From positions 1-6,004 of the forward strand of contig JAATFY010000120.1 in NCBI GenBank assembly GCA_015654915.1: a stretch of DNA of 6,004 nt. The letters run 5' to 3'. The notes beneath the pieces are model-generated. The model did no database searches and was not told the origin of the DNA. It saw only the letters and a program-made list of their open reading frames with translations. Below are positions 1-6,004 of the stretch, piece by piece. How positions within the stretch are numbered: position 1 is the first letter of the stretch; every line of letters starts with the position of its first letter. Origin of the DNA: Rhodospirillales bacterium. GTDB taxonomy: Bacteria; Pseudomonadota; Alphaproteobacteria; UBA9219. The position numbers and the translations under genes are program-made.

Positions 1-1470
1 GAGCATCTCGGCAGCGCTATCGCCATTTACGGCCCCGACCAGCGGCTCGAATTCTACAACCGAGCTTATCAGCGTTTATGGGAAGCGGAGGAATCCTTCC
101 TCAACGGCAAGCCGACGCTCGGCGAAATCCTCGAAGACATGCGCGCCCGCCGCCGCGCGCCCGAACAAGCCGACTTCCAGCGCTACAAGAAAGAACGCAT
201 GTCGCTGTTTACATCCTTGCTGGAACCGCGCGAAGATTTGATGCATCTGCCGGACGGCACCAGTTTGCGCATTCTCGCCGTCCCGCATCCGTTCGGCGGC
301 ATCATGTTCGTGCATGAAGACGTGACCGACAAACTGGCGCTGGAATCGTCCTACAATACCCTAATCGCCGTGCAGCGCGAGACGCTCGACAATCTGGCCG
401 AAGGCATCGCCGTGTTCGGCCCCGACGGCAAACTGCAACTGTTCAATCCGGCGTTCGCTCGCATCTGGAAACTGCCGCCGGATTTCCTCGGCACCAACCC
501 GCATATCGCCGATCTGCTTGAACATATGAAACCGCTGTTCAATTTCGGCGCCAACTGGGGCGACTTCAAGAACGAGATGGTCGAGTACACGCTGGATCGC
601 AGCTCACGTAAGGGCCGGATCGAGCGTGCCGACCATGCCATCATCGAATATATCACCATTCCGTTGCCGGACGGCGCGGTGCTCAACAGCTATCTCGATG
701 TCACGGACTCCGTGCGTGTCGAACAGGCGCTGCGCGCCAGCAATACGGCGCTGGCGACGGCGGACCGGCTGAAATCGGAATTCGTCGCCAACGTGTCATA
801 CCAGTTGCGCACACCCTTGAACACCATCATGGGTTTCGCCGAAATCCTCACCAACCAGTATTTCGGTACGCTGAACGAGCGCCAGACCGAATACACGCGC
901 ACGATTATGGAAGCCAGCAAGCGGCTTCTTCTTCTCATCAACGACGTGCTCGATCTCGCCACGATCGAAGCCGGACGCATGGCGCTGAACCGGCGCGAAG
1001 TAAACGTCGCCGACCTTCTCAACACCGCGAAACAGATGACCGCCGAATGGGCAAGGCAGCAATCTTTGGAAATCGTCATCGATTGTCCGTCCGATATCGG
1101 CGCGTTCGAAGTGGACGAGCATCGCCTGAAGCAGGCCTTGTTCAACCTCATCAGCAATTCGATCAAATACACGCCGGCGCACGGGCGCATTACCCTCGAA
1201 GGACGCCGTCAGGACCAATGGATTCTTATCACCGTGCGCGACACCGGCATCGGCATTCCCGAGGCCGACCGCGAACGCGTCTTCGGCAAGTTCGAACGCG
1301 CCAATTCACAGGCGCGGCAGAGCGGCGCGGGACTCGGCCTCAGCCTCGTGAAAAGCTTCGTCGAGCTTCACGGCGGCCGGATCGAGATCGAAAGCGAAGT
1401 GAACAAGGGCACCAGCATTACCTGCTACCTGCCGATCCACGCGCCGGAAGCGGCGAAAACAGGCGTTTGA
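1..1470 (+). CDS. divL: DivL-like PAS sensor kinase with Tyr at the phospho-acceptor site (5' partial)
   Basis: The reading frame is open from base 1, so the N-terminus is outside the window; 489 residues are visible. Order in the fragment: the end of a PAS-like domain (from about residue 1, motif IAIYGPDQRLEFYN), a second PAS domain (about 123-245, motif GIAVFGPDGKLQLFNPAF), a dimerisation helix region (about 255-325), then an ATPase domain with N box (LFNLISNSIKY, about 380-390), G1 box DTGIGIP (414-420), F box (VFGKFERA) and G2 box GAGLGLS (442-448). The H box reads NVSYQLRTPLN: Tyr267 of the fragment (codon 799-801) replaces the histidine. This substitution is the hallmark of DivL, which in Caulobacter acts on the CckA kinase and binds DivK instead of working as an ordinary histidine kinase. 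No membrane segment is visible in the fragment. The following tsaE gene starts 41 bp downstream; a location of divL beside tsaE fits my memory of alphaproteobacterial genomes. The DivL assignment is strong but rests on motif and context. Confidence 0.87.
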   Translation, partial: EHLGSAIAIYGPDQRLEFYNRAYQRLWEAEESFLNGKPTLGEILEDMRARRRAPEQADFQRYKKERMSLFTSLLEPREDLMHLPDGTSLRILAVPHPFGGIMFVHEDVTDKLALESSYNTLIAVQRETLDNLAEGIAVFGPDGKLQLFNPAFARIWKLPPDFLGTNPHIADLLEHMKPLFNFGANWGDFKNEMVEYTLDRSSRKGRIERADHAIIEYITIPLPDGAVLNSYLDVTDSVRVEQALRASNTALATADRLKSEFVANVSYQLRTPLNTIMGFAEILTNQYFGTLNERQTEYTRTIMEASKRLLLLINDVLDLATIEAGRMALNRREVNVADLLNTAKQMTAEWARQQSLEIVIDCPSDIGAFEVDEHRLKQALFNLISNSIKYTPAHGRITLEGRRQDQWILITVRDTGIGIPEADRERVFGKFERANSQARQSGAGLGLSLVKSFVELHGGRIEIESEVNKGTSITCYLPIHAPEAAKTGV

Positions 1471-1511
1471 TCCTTCTTTCGCTGATAGGGCGCACAGGCT
1501 AAAGTCGCCCC

Positions 1512-1964
1512 ATGATATCCCTCGATAATCCTTTGCCCGATCTTGCGGCCACCGGACAATTGGCGCAACGGCTTGCGCCTCATCTACATGCGGGCGATGT
1601 GCTGGCGTTGCAGGGTGCTTTGGGCGCCGGCAAAACCACGTTTGCCCGGGCACTGTTGCAGGCGCTTGGCATCACTGGCGAAGTGCCGAGCCCCACCTTC
1701 ACGCTTTTGCAAACCTACGAGACACCAAATTTTCCCATCCACCATTTCGACCTCTATCGCCTGAAGGATGAAAGCGAGCTGGACGAGTTGGGATGGGATG
1801 ATGCCTGCGCCGAAGGGCTTGTTATCGTCGAATGGCCGGAGCGCGGCGAAGGCCGCATGCCGGACGACCGGCTAGTCATGGAATTCGCAATGAATGGAAA
1901 CGACCGCCACTGCCGGTTGAAACCCTATGGCGCATGGGTAAAACGCTTAAGGGATATGTCATGA
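1512..1964 (+). CDS. tsaE: tRNA threonylcarbamoyladenosine biosynthesis ATPase TsaE
   Basis: A 150-residue P-loop ATPase of the YjeE/TsaE family, at the usual length for the family. TsaE works with TsaB and TsaD in the cytoplasm to place the threonylcarbamoyl group on A37 of ANN-decoding tRNAs (t6A); its ATPase is needed for turnover of the complex. Visible motifs: Walker A GALGAGKTT (residues 35-43), the family segment VPSPTFTLLQTYE (58-70), HHFDLYRL (77-84), LDELGWDD (90-97) and the C-terminal signature VIVEWPERGE (104-113), which includes the conserved Trp108. The start at 1512 gives the expected N-terminus just before the strand leading to Walker A. No strong ribosome binding site precedes it. 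The 41-bp gap after the kinase gene is the only real spacer in the window, so transcription may continue from upstream or begin near here; I see no convincing promoter. The stop overlaps the next start as ATGA. Confidence 0.95.
   Translation: MISLDNPLPDLAATGQLAQRLAPHLHAGDVLALQGALGAGKTTFARALLQALGITGEVPSPTFTLLQTYETPNFPIHHFDLYRLKDESELDELGWDDACAEGLVIVEWPERGEGRMPDDRLVMEFAMNGNDRHCRLKPYGAWVKRLRDMS
1949..1954 (+). promoter_or_regulatory. Ribosome binding site for the AmgK-like kinase
   Basis: AAGGGA lies six bases before the ATG at 1961, inside the end of tsaE. It supports 1961 as the start of the kinase gene over the in-frame ATG at 1832, which would overlap tsaE by 133 bases. It is the best-placed Shine-Dalgarno-like sequence at any gene start in the window; the later two overlapping starts have weaker ones. 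Confidence 0.45.
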
Positions 1965-2953
1965 ACCCTACCCATCGTGCTGTCGAAATCGCCGGATTTC
2001 TGGCGCAAAGCGGCTGGGATGGCGCGGACCAGATGCCGTTCGAGGCCGACTTCTCGCCGCGCCGTTACGCGCGGCTGGACCGCGAGGACGGAAAGCGGGC
2101 CATATTGATGGATGCGGACGCCGACCAGAAGACGGATGAATTCGTCATGGTCGCGCGATTGTTGCGAAGTCTCGATATTTCAGCGCCGGAGATTTTCGCG
2201 GCCAATGCCGAGCAGGGGCTGGTGCTGATGGAATATCTCGGCACCCGCAATTTCGGCCGCACGTTGGATGCGGGCGGGGATGTGAAAGAATTTTGTCGCC
2301 GCGCTACGGATGTACTTGTCCATCTGCACAAGGTTTTTGACAAGGCACAGGCGCAGGAACTCGATCTGTCGGTTTTCGGCGGCGCCCTGTTTGCCTCGCA
2401 AGCCGAATTGTTTCTGGACTACTATTTTCCCTACATTAAAAACCGCGAAGCCACGCGCGACGAAGGCGAAGGTTTCCGCGCGGCATGGAAACAGGTTTTG
2501 CAGGGCATCGAATCCCTGCCGCAAAGCCTGATGCTGCGCGATTTCATGCCGGACAATTTGATGGATTTGCCCGGTCGCAGGGACTGGCGCTCGGTCGGCG
2601 TGCTGGATTTCCAGGATGCCGGTCTTGGCCCGACGGCCTACGATCTCGCGTCGTTATGCGAAGTCGTGCGGCGTGACGGCGGCGGCGAACTGCTGGACGA
2701 CATGATCACTTATTATCATCAGCAGGGGAAGCCGGCGCTGTCTCTCGATGAACTGAGAAACGCCTGTTATATTCTCGCGGCGCAACGGCATACGCGCATT
2801 CTGGGGCTTATCGTGCGGTTTGCGGAAAAAACCGGCCGCCGCGAAAAACTGGAAAACCTGCCGCGCATCCGGAATTATCTCGGCCAGCTTCTGCAAAACG
2901 AAACGCTGAAGCCGGTACGGGAATGGATGGACCGCAACGGATTGATCGCATGA
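1961..2953 (+). CDS. amgK: AmgK-like N-acetylmuramate/N-acetylglucosamine anomeric kinase (aminoglycoside phosphotransferase fold)
   Basis: A 330-residue cytoplasmic kinase of the APH/choline-kinase fold. AmgK phosphorylates MurNAc at the anomeric carbon with ATP to give MurNAc alpha-1-phosphate, the first step of the salvage route that bypasses MurA and MurB. Visible motifs: N-lobe FSPRRYARL (31-39) with the strand AILMDA (47-52), as in the family's RRYFRV...LMDA segment; hinge-like VLMEYLGTRNFGR; catalytic loop LRDFMPDNLM with Asp194 and Asn199; metal-binding DFQDA (Asp216), followed by GPTAYDLASL. The loop has Leu where classical members have His (HxD); I recall similar LRD loops in other alphaproteobacterial homologues, so this need not mean inactivity. 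The start is set by the ATGA overlap with tsaE, the upstream AAGGGA and normal length. The strongest functional argument is the directly following MurU-like gene, the usual partner. Substrate is inferred, not shown; a generic phosphotransferase label would be the cautious alternative. Confidence 0.85.
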   Translation: MNPTHRAVEIAGFLAQSGWDGADQMPFEADFSPRRYARLDREDGKRAILMDADADQKTDEFVMVARLLRSLDISAPEIFAANAEQGLVLMEYLGTRNFGRTLDAGGDVKEFCRRATDVLVHLHKVFDKAQAQELDLSVFGGALFASQAELFLDYYFPYIKNREATRDEGEGFRAAWKQVLQGIESLPQSLMLRDFMPDNLMDLPGRRDWRSVGVLDFQDAGLGPTAYDLASLCEVVRRDGGGELLDDMITYYHQQGKPALSLDELRNACYILAAQRHTRILGLIVRFAEKTGRREKLENLPRIRNYLGQLLQNETLKPVREWMDRNGLIA

Positions 2954-3684
2954 AGGGAATTTCCAACACCGCCATGGTTCTGGCTGCAGGGCTCGGCACC
3001 CGCATGCGGCCTTTGACGCTGCAAAAACCCAAACCTCTGTTCGAGGTCGGCGGTCGGACGATGCTCGACCATGCGCTCGATAAACTGGTTGCGGTGGGTA
3101 TCGGGTGCGTCGTGGTGAACACATTTTACCTGCCGGAACAGATCGAGGCGCATCTGGCCGCGCGGCGCGATATCGAAATTATCATCTCCCGTGAAACGGA
3201 ATTGCTCGATACCGGCGGCGGCATCAAAAACGCGCTGCATCATTTTGGTGATCGACCCTTCTTCGCGCTCAATGCCGATCTGCCATGGATGGATGGCGAT
3301 CAACCAAGTCTTTCGCGCATGGCGGATATCTGGGATGCGACGAAAATGGATGGGCTTCTGCTCCTCATGCCGACGAACAAGGCACGTGGCTTTGCCGCCA
3401 CCGGCGATTTTGCCATGGACAAAGATGGGCGCGTGTGGCGCAAGGATTTGCCGCCGCCGCGGCCCTATGTCTGGATTTCGGCGCAAATCCTGAAGCCGGA
3501 GCTTTTCGCCGGTGAGCCCGAGAAAAAATTCTCCAACAATAAAATCTGGGACAAAGCCGAGGCACAGAATCGGCTTTACGGCATCGAGCATAACGGCACC
3601 TGCTATCATGTCGGCACACCACAGGATCTGGATAAAGCCAATGCTCTGCTGGCGTCGGGGCAGGGGTGGCAAGCCAATACATGA
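2950..3684 (+). CDS. murU: MurU-like N-acetylmuramate alpha-1-phosphate uridylyltransferase
   Basis: A 244-residue sugar-phosphate nucleotidyltransferase with the length typical of MurU. It is expected to turn MurNAc alpha-1-phosphate and UTP into UDP-MurNAc and pyrophosphate, completing the salvage begun by the preceding kinase. Visible motifs: the nucleotide-binding signature MVLAAGLGTRMRPLT (9-23), followed by the KPKPL segment (26-30) with the conserved Lys; DTGGGIKNAL (87-96), which contacts the base and sugar in this family; the metal-binding NADLPW with Asp110; and near the C-terminus YHVGTPQDLDKA. There is no C-terminal left-handed helix domain, which separates it from GlmU and long GDP-mannose enzymes. 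I chose the ATG at 2950 over the in-frame ATG at 2923 because it makes the same ATGA overlap as its neighbours and leaves a short N-terminus before the signature, as in known MurU. Nucleotide and sugar specificity are inferred from context. Confidence 0.88.
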   Translation: MKGISNTAMVLAAGLGTRMRPLTLQKPKPLFEVGGRTMLDHALDKLVAVGIGCVVVNTFYLPEQIEAHLAARRDIEIIISRETELLDTGGGIKNALHHFGDRPFFALNADLPWMDGDQPSLSRMADIWDATKMDGLLLLMPTNKARGFAATGDFAMDKDGRVWRKDLPPPRPYVWISAQILKPELFAGEPEKKFSNNKIWDKAEAQNRLYGIEHNGTCYHVGTPQDLDKANALLASGQGWQANT

Positions 3685-6004
3685 CAAAAAATCTCTACAC
3701 CATTCCGCCCGATGTTGCGTTTCTGGACGCGCTGGCGGAAGGCCTATGGCAGGCGGCACAGGGTGATGTTTTCAAGCTTACCGCCGGGCTTATCCTGCTG
3801 CCGACGCGCCGCGCCTGCCGCCATCTGCGCGCGGCCTTTTTACGCCGCATGGATAAAAACGCCGCGCTTCTGCCGCGCATGCAGCCGCTCGGCGATATCG
3901 ACGAAGAGGAGTTTTATTTCGCCGGCGATCAGGATTTAAATCCGGCTTTGCTGCCTGCGATTACACCGCTGCGCCGCCAGCTCTTATTGACACGTCTGAT
4001 ACGCGCCAAGGATGCCGCCATGCCGCTGGATCAGGCGGCGCAACTGGCCGAAGCGCTGGCCCTCTTTCTCGATCAGGTGCAGATCGAACGTTGCGACTTA
4101 AGCAAGCTCGAACAACTGGTGCAGGAAAAAGATCTGGCCGAGCATTGGCGGCAGACGGTCAAATTCCTCGAAATCCTGACCGACGCATGGCCGAAAATGC
4201 TGGCCGAGGAGGGTTGTATCGATCCTGCCGACCGGCGTAACCGCGTGCTGGAAGCGCAGGCCGCCGCATGGCGAGATCGGCCGCCAAAGCATCCCGTCAT
4301 CGCGGCTGGCTCGACCGGCAGCATGCCCGCCACCCGCGAATTGCTCGATGTGATTGCGTCGATGCCGCAGGGTGCAGTGATCTTGCCCGGTCTCGATCAG
4401 GCGCTGGATGAGGAAGCTTGGCAGGCGATTAATGAGACCCATCCGCAATTCGGCATCAAGCAGCTGATAGAAAAAATCGGCGTGAAACGCGTCGACGTGA
4501 AACTGTGGTCGATAAACAGTTCCCCTCCCCTTGCGGGATCAAATCCGCAGGGATTTGATGCCCGAAGGGATTGGGTTAGGGGAGGGGTACAAAAAGAAGC
4601 CCCCTCACCTGCAAAAACTAAGGACTTACTACGTAAGTCCAGGTTTTTGCTTCCTCTCCCGCGAGGGGAGAGGGAAAATAATGCCCGTATGCGGCTGCTT
4701 GGCGAATCCATGCGTCCCGCCGAAGTTACCGAGGCGTGGCGGCACTTGAAGCCCGCGGATATTCCGGAAACAGCTTTGGCGGGATTGTCGCGCATCGAAC
4801 TCGATCACCCGCAGGAGGAAGCGCAGGTGATCGCGCTATTGTTACGCGAGGTGCTGGAGACACCGGATAAAACTGCGGCGCTGGTGACGTCCGACCGCCT
4901 GCTGGCCGAGCGGGTCGCTGCCCTGTTGCTGCGCTGGAGAATTGCGGCCAACGATTCCGGCGGCGCGTCGCTGGCGACGCAACCGGCAGGGTCTTTTCTG
5001 CTGGATGTTCTGGCCGCCGCCGCGCCGCAGGCAGCGTCGGTCGATTATCTGTCGCTGCTGAAGCATCCTTTGACGGCCTGCGGCCTGTCGCTGGCCGAAT
5101 GCCGGTCGCAGGCGCGGCAGGTAGAGGTGAATGTCTGGCGTTCGGAAAAACCCGAAACATCGGAATGGCTGGACGGGTTGAAGCAAAAATTCCAACCCGT
5201 TACGGCAACATGGCAAAAACCGTTGCCGTTGATGGAACGTATCCGGACGCATATTCAACTGGCAGAACAATTGGCAACGTCCGATCAGGAAAAAGGCGCG
5301 GATCGTTTATGGCAGGGCGACAATGGCAACACCGCCGTCGAATGGCTGGCGGACTGGCAAGATGCGGCGGCGGATTTCCCGCTGCTAACCGGTGAGGAGT
5401 ATATCGGCCTGTTCGGCGAACTTTTGTCCACGGTTACGCTGCGCTCTACCTACGGCCAGCATCCGCGTCTTAGTATTCTAGGCCCCTTGGAAGCACGGCT
5501 GATACAGGCGGATGTGATGGTGCTTGGCGGCCTTAATGAAGGCAGTTGGCCGCCTGAAGCGCCCGTTGATCCGTGGATGTCGCGGCCGATGAAGAAAAGT
5601 TTCGGCCTGCCGTCGCCCGAGCGCCGCATCGGCTTGTCGGCGCATGATTTTGTGCAACTGGCCAGCGCGCCGGAAGTCGTTCTCACCCGCTCCAAACGCG
5701 CGGGTAACGCACCCACGGTACCGTCGCGTTTTCTGCTGCAACTGGAAACGGTGTTGCGTGCGCTCGGTTATTCGGACGATAAACGCGATGCGTTGTTGCC
5801 GCAGCAACCGTGGCATCTGTGGGCGCGGATGCTGGATGAGCCGACGGAGATTGCGCCTTGCGACGCGCCGCAGCCGAAACCGCCGCAGGAAAGTCGCCCG
5901 ACGCAACTATCCGTCACCGAAATCGGCACATGGCGGCGTAATCCTTACGCGATTTACGCGAAACATATTCTGAAACTGAGAAAACTCGATCCGCTCGATG
6001 CCGA
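3681..6004 (+). CDS. addB: AddB subunit of the AddAB helicase-nuclease (3' partial, carries an in-frame palindromic insert)
   Basis: Open from ATG 3681 to the window end: 774 complete codons, no stop. AddB pairs with AddA to process double-strand DNA ends for RecA loading. The protein is of the alphaproteobacterial AddB type, normally around 1000 residues, so perhaps a quarter is missing, including most of the C-terminal nuclease domain. Visible conserved blocks: GLILLPTRRACRHLR (36-50), AGSTGSMPAT (209-218), the segment RLLGESMRPAEVTEAW after the insert, QEEAQVIALLLRE, SLLKHPLTACG, GPLEARLIQADVMVLGGLNEGSWPP (GGLNEG at 616-621), and LSVTEIGTWRRNPYAIYAKH (743-762), the entry to the PD-(D/E)xK nuclease region. 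No ATP-binding Walker A motif is seen near the N-terminus, as I expect for this group. It starts by an ATGA overlap with murU and has only a poorly spaced AGGGG upstream (3662-3666), so translational coupling is likely. Oddity: residues about 281-333 are encoded by two palindromic repeats that keep the frame. Confidence 0.93.
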   Translation, partial: MTKNLYTIPPDVAFLDALAEGLWQAAQGDVFKLTAGLILLPTRRACRHLRAAFLRRMDKNAALLPRMQPLGDIDEEEFYFAGDQDLNPALLPAITPLRRQLLLTRLIRAKDAAMPLDQAAQLAEALALFLDQVQIERCDLSKLEQLVQEKDLAEHWRQTVKFLEILTDAWPKMLAEEGCIDPADRRNRVLEAQAAAWRDRPPKHPVIAAGSTGSMPATRELLDVIASMPQGAVILPGLDQALDEEAWQAINETHPQFGIKQLIEKIGVKRVDVKLWSINSSPPLAGSNPQGFDARRDWVRGGVQKEAPSPAKTKDLLRKSRFLLPLPRGERENNARMRLLGESMRPAEVTEAWRHLKPADIPETALAGLSRIELDHPQEEAQVIALLLREVLETPDKTAALVTSDRLLAERVAALLLRWRIAANDSGGASLATQPAGSFLLDVLAAAAPQAASVDYLSLLKHPLTACGLSLAECRSQARQVEVNVWRSEKPETSEWLDGLKQKFQPVTATWQKPLPLMERIRTHIQLAEQLATSDQEKGADRLWQGDNGNTAVEWLADWQDAAADFPLLTGEEYIGLFGELLSTVTLRSTYGQHPRLSILGPLEARLIQADVMVLGGLNEGSWPPEAPVDPWMSRPMKKSFGLPSPERRIGLSAHDFVQLASAPEVVLTRSKRAGNAPTVPSRFLLQLETVLRALGYSDDKRDALLPQQPWHLWARMLDEPTEIAPCDAPQPKPPQESRPTQLSVTEIGTWRRNPYAIYAKHILKLRKLDPLDA
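4522..4587 (-). repeat. Palindromic unit A with nested hairpin
   Basis: The ends are a 10-bp inverted repeat, CCCCTCCCCT (4522-4531) and AGGGGAGGGG (4578-4587). Inside sits a second hairpin: ATCAAATCC (4538-4546) pairs with GGATTTGAT (4551-4559) around the loop GCAG, and the stem continues as CGGG (4534-4537) with CCCG (4561-4564) across one bulged G. A degenerate 17-base step also shows (TCCGCAGGGATTT at 4544, CCCGAAGGGATTG at 4561). The orientation is set by likeness to unit B: on the - strand it starts CCCCTCCCCTAACCC and ends CCCGCAAGGGGAGGGG. Confidence 0.8.
4600..4674 (+). repeat. Palindromic unit B with two hairpins
   Basis: It starts with CCCCTCACC (4601-4609) and ends with a hairpin CCTCTCCC (4653-4660) / GGGAGAGG (4666-4673). 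Between them is a long two-part palindrome: GCAAAAAC (4611-4618) pairs with GTTTTTGC (4643-4650), and inside it GGACTTAC (4622-4629) pairs with GTAAGTCC (4633-4640) around a 3-base loop. The internal stem has no sequence likeness to that of unit A, while the outer parts do, so units share ends and differ in core. Confidence 0.8.

Larger units (their letters stand above)
4521..4674. mobile_element. Composite palindromic element inserted in frame in addB
   Basis: Two GC-rich units (4522-4587 and 4600-4674) lie in opposite orientation, separated by 12 bases (tacaaaaagaag). Read on its own strand, each begins with CCCCTCCCC or CCCCTCACC and ends with CCCGC(A/G)AGGGGAG plus a G-rich tail, with an unrelated hairpin in the middle. 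The insert encodes about 52 residues of AddB rich in Pro, Arg and Lys, where homologues as I remember them have only a short linker between a conserved Trp and the RLLxExxRP block. In-frame AGG arginine codons occur four times here and nowhere else in the visible addB. The element is also free of stops in a second + frame and in one - frame. No transposase is present, so it would be a non-autonomous repeat. I see no clear target-site duplication, and exact borders are uncertain by several bases. It is analogous to Rickettsia palindromic elements in behaviour; I do not claim the same family. Confidence 0.7.

Noticed and set aside
1488..1510. GGGCG (1488-1492) and CGCCC (1506-1510) as a terminator or regulatory hairpin before tsaE
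   Set aside because: The stem is only five pairs with a 13-base loop and no T-run follows, so it is too weak to call in GC-rich DNA.
1832..1960. Upstream in-frame ATG that would extend the kinase by 43 residues
   Set aside because: It would overlap tsaE by 133 bases, and the added residues look like out-of-frame tsaE. The ATG at 1961 has an AAGGGA site and the same ATGA overlap as the other junctions.
2923..2949. Alternative MurU start at 2923
   Set aside because: It adds nine residues before a family-typical short N-terminus and overlaps the preceding gene by 31 bases; 2950 matches the neighbouring ATGA pattern.
2875..3759. A 294-residue open frame on the - strand opposite murU
   Set aside because: It lies wholly opposite the end of amgK, all of murU and the start of addB, shows no recognisable motif, and is the kind of long antisense frame expected in GC-rich coding DNA.
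4521..4674. addB as a pseudogene broken by the insertion
   Set aside because: The frame is continuous on both sides and conserved blocks continue to the window end with no stop or shift, so the gene appears intact.
4653..4680. The CCTCTCCC/GGGAGAGG hairpin as an intrinsic terminator
   Set aside because: It is followed by an A-rich tract and not a T-run on the + strand, and lies inside an open coding frame; it is better explained as the end of a repeat unit.
4397..4795. A 132-residue - strand frame across the palindromic element
   Set aside because: It lies opposite addB and owes its openness to the repeat; no start signal or known domain is visible.

Overview
The window is chromosomal DNA of moderately high GC from an alphaproteobacterium. 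The evidence is the gene content: a DivL-type kinase with a tyrosine where the phospho-accepting histidine should be, an alphaproteobacterial-type AddB, and the order divL-like / tsaE / sugar kinase / sugar-phosphate uridylyltransferase / addB, all on the + strand. I cannot assign an order or genus from the sequence alone.

Layout. Positions 1-1470 are the 3' part of a PAS-domain sensor kinase of the DivL type; its start lies before the window. A 41-bp gap follows. Then come four genes packed head to tail: tsaE (1512-1964), an AmgK-like anomeric sugar kinase (1961-2953), a MurU-like uridylyltransferase (2950-3684) and addB (3681 to beyond the window end). Each of the three junctions is the same 4-base ATGA overlap, so the four genes are almost certainly one translationally coupled transcript. 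Coding density is close to complete, and I see no RNA gene, CRISPR array or insertion sequence with a transposase.

Functions. AmgK and MurU together salvage N-acetylmuramic acid from recycled peptidoglycan into UDP-MurNAc. TsaE serves tRNA t6A modification. AddB, with AddA (expected just downstream), repairs double-strand breaks. The DivL-like protein belongs to the CckA/DivK cell-cycle control circuit. The cluster is thus a mixed housekeeping set (cell cycle, tRNA modification, wall recycling, recombination), not one pathway.

The most unusual item is inside addB. About 155 bp (4521-4674) consist of two GC-rich palindromic units in opposite orientation. Their ends are related, but their internal hairpins are unrelated in sequence. 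The reading frame passes through them without a stop and adds roughly 50 residues to a linker of AddB. The insert holds every in-frame AGG codon I found in the visible addB, which supports a foreign origin. It resembles in principle the protein-invading palindromic elements of Rickettsia, but the sequence family looks different.
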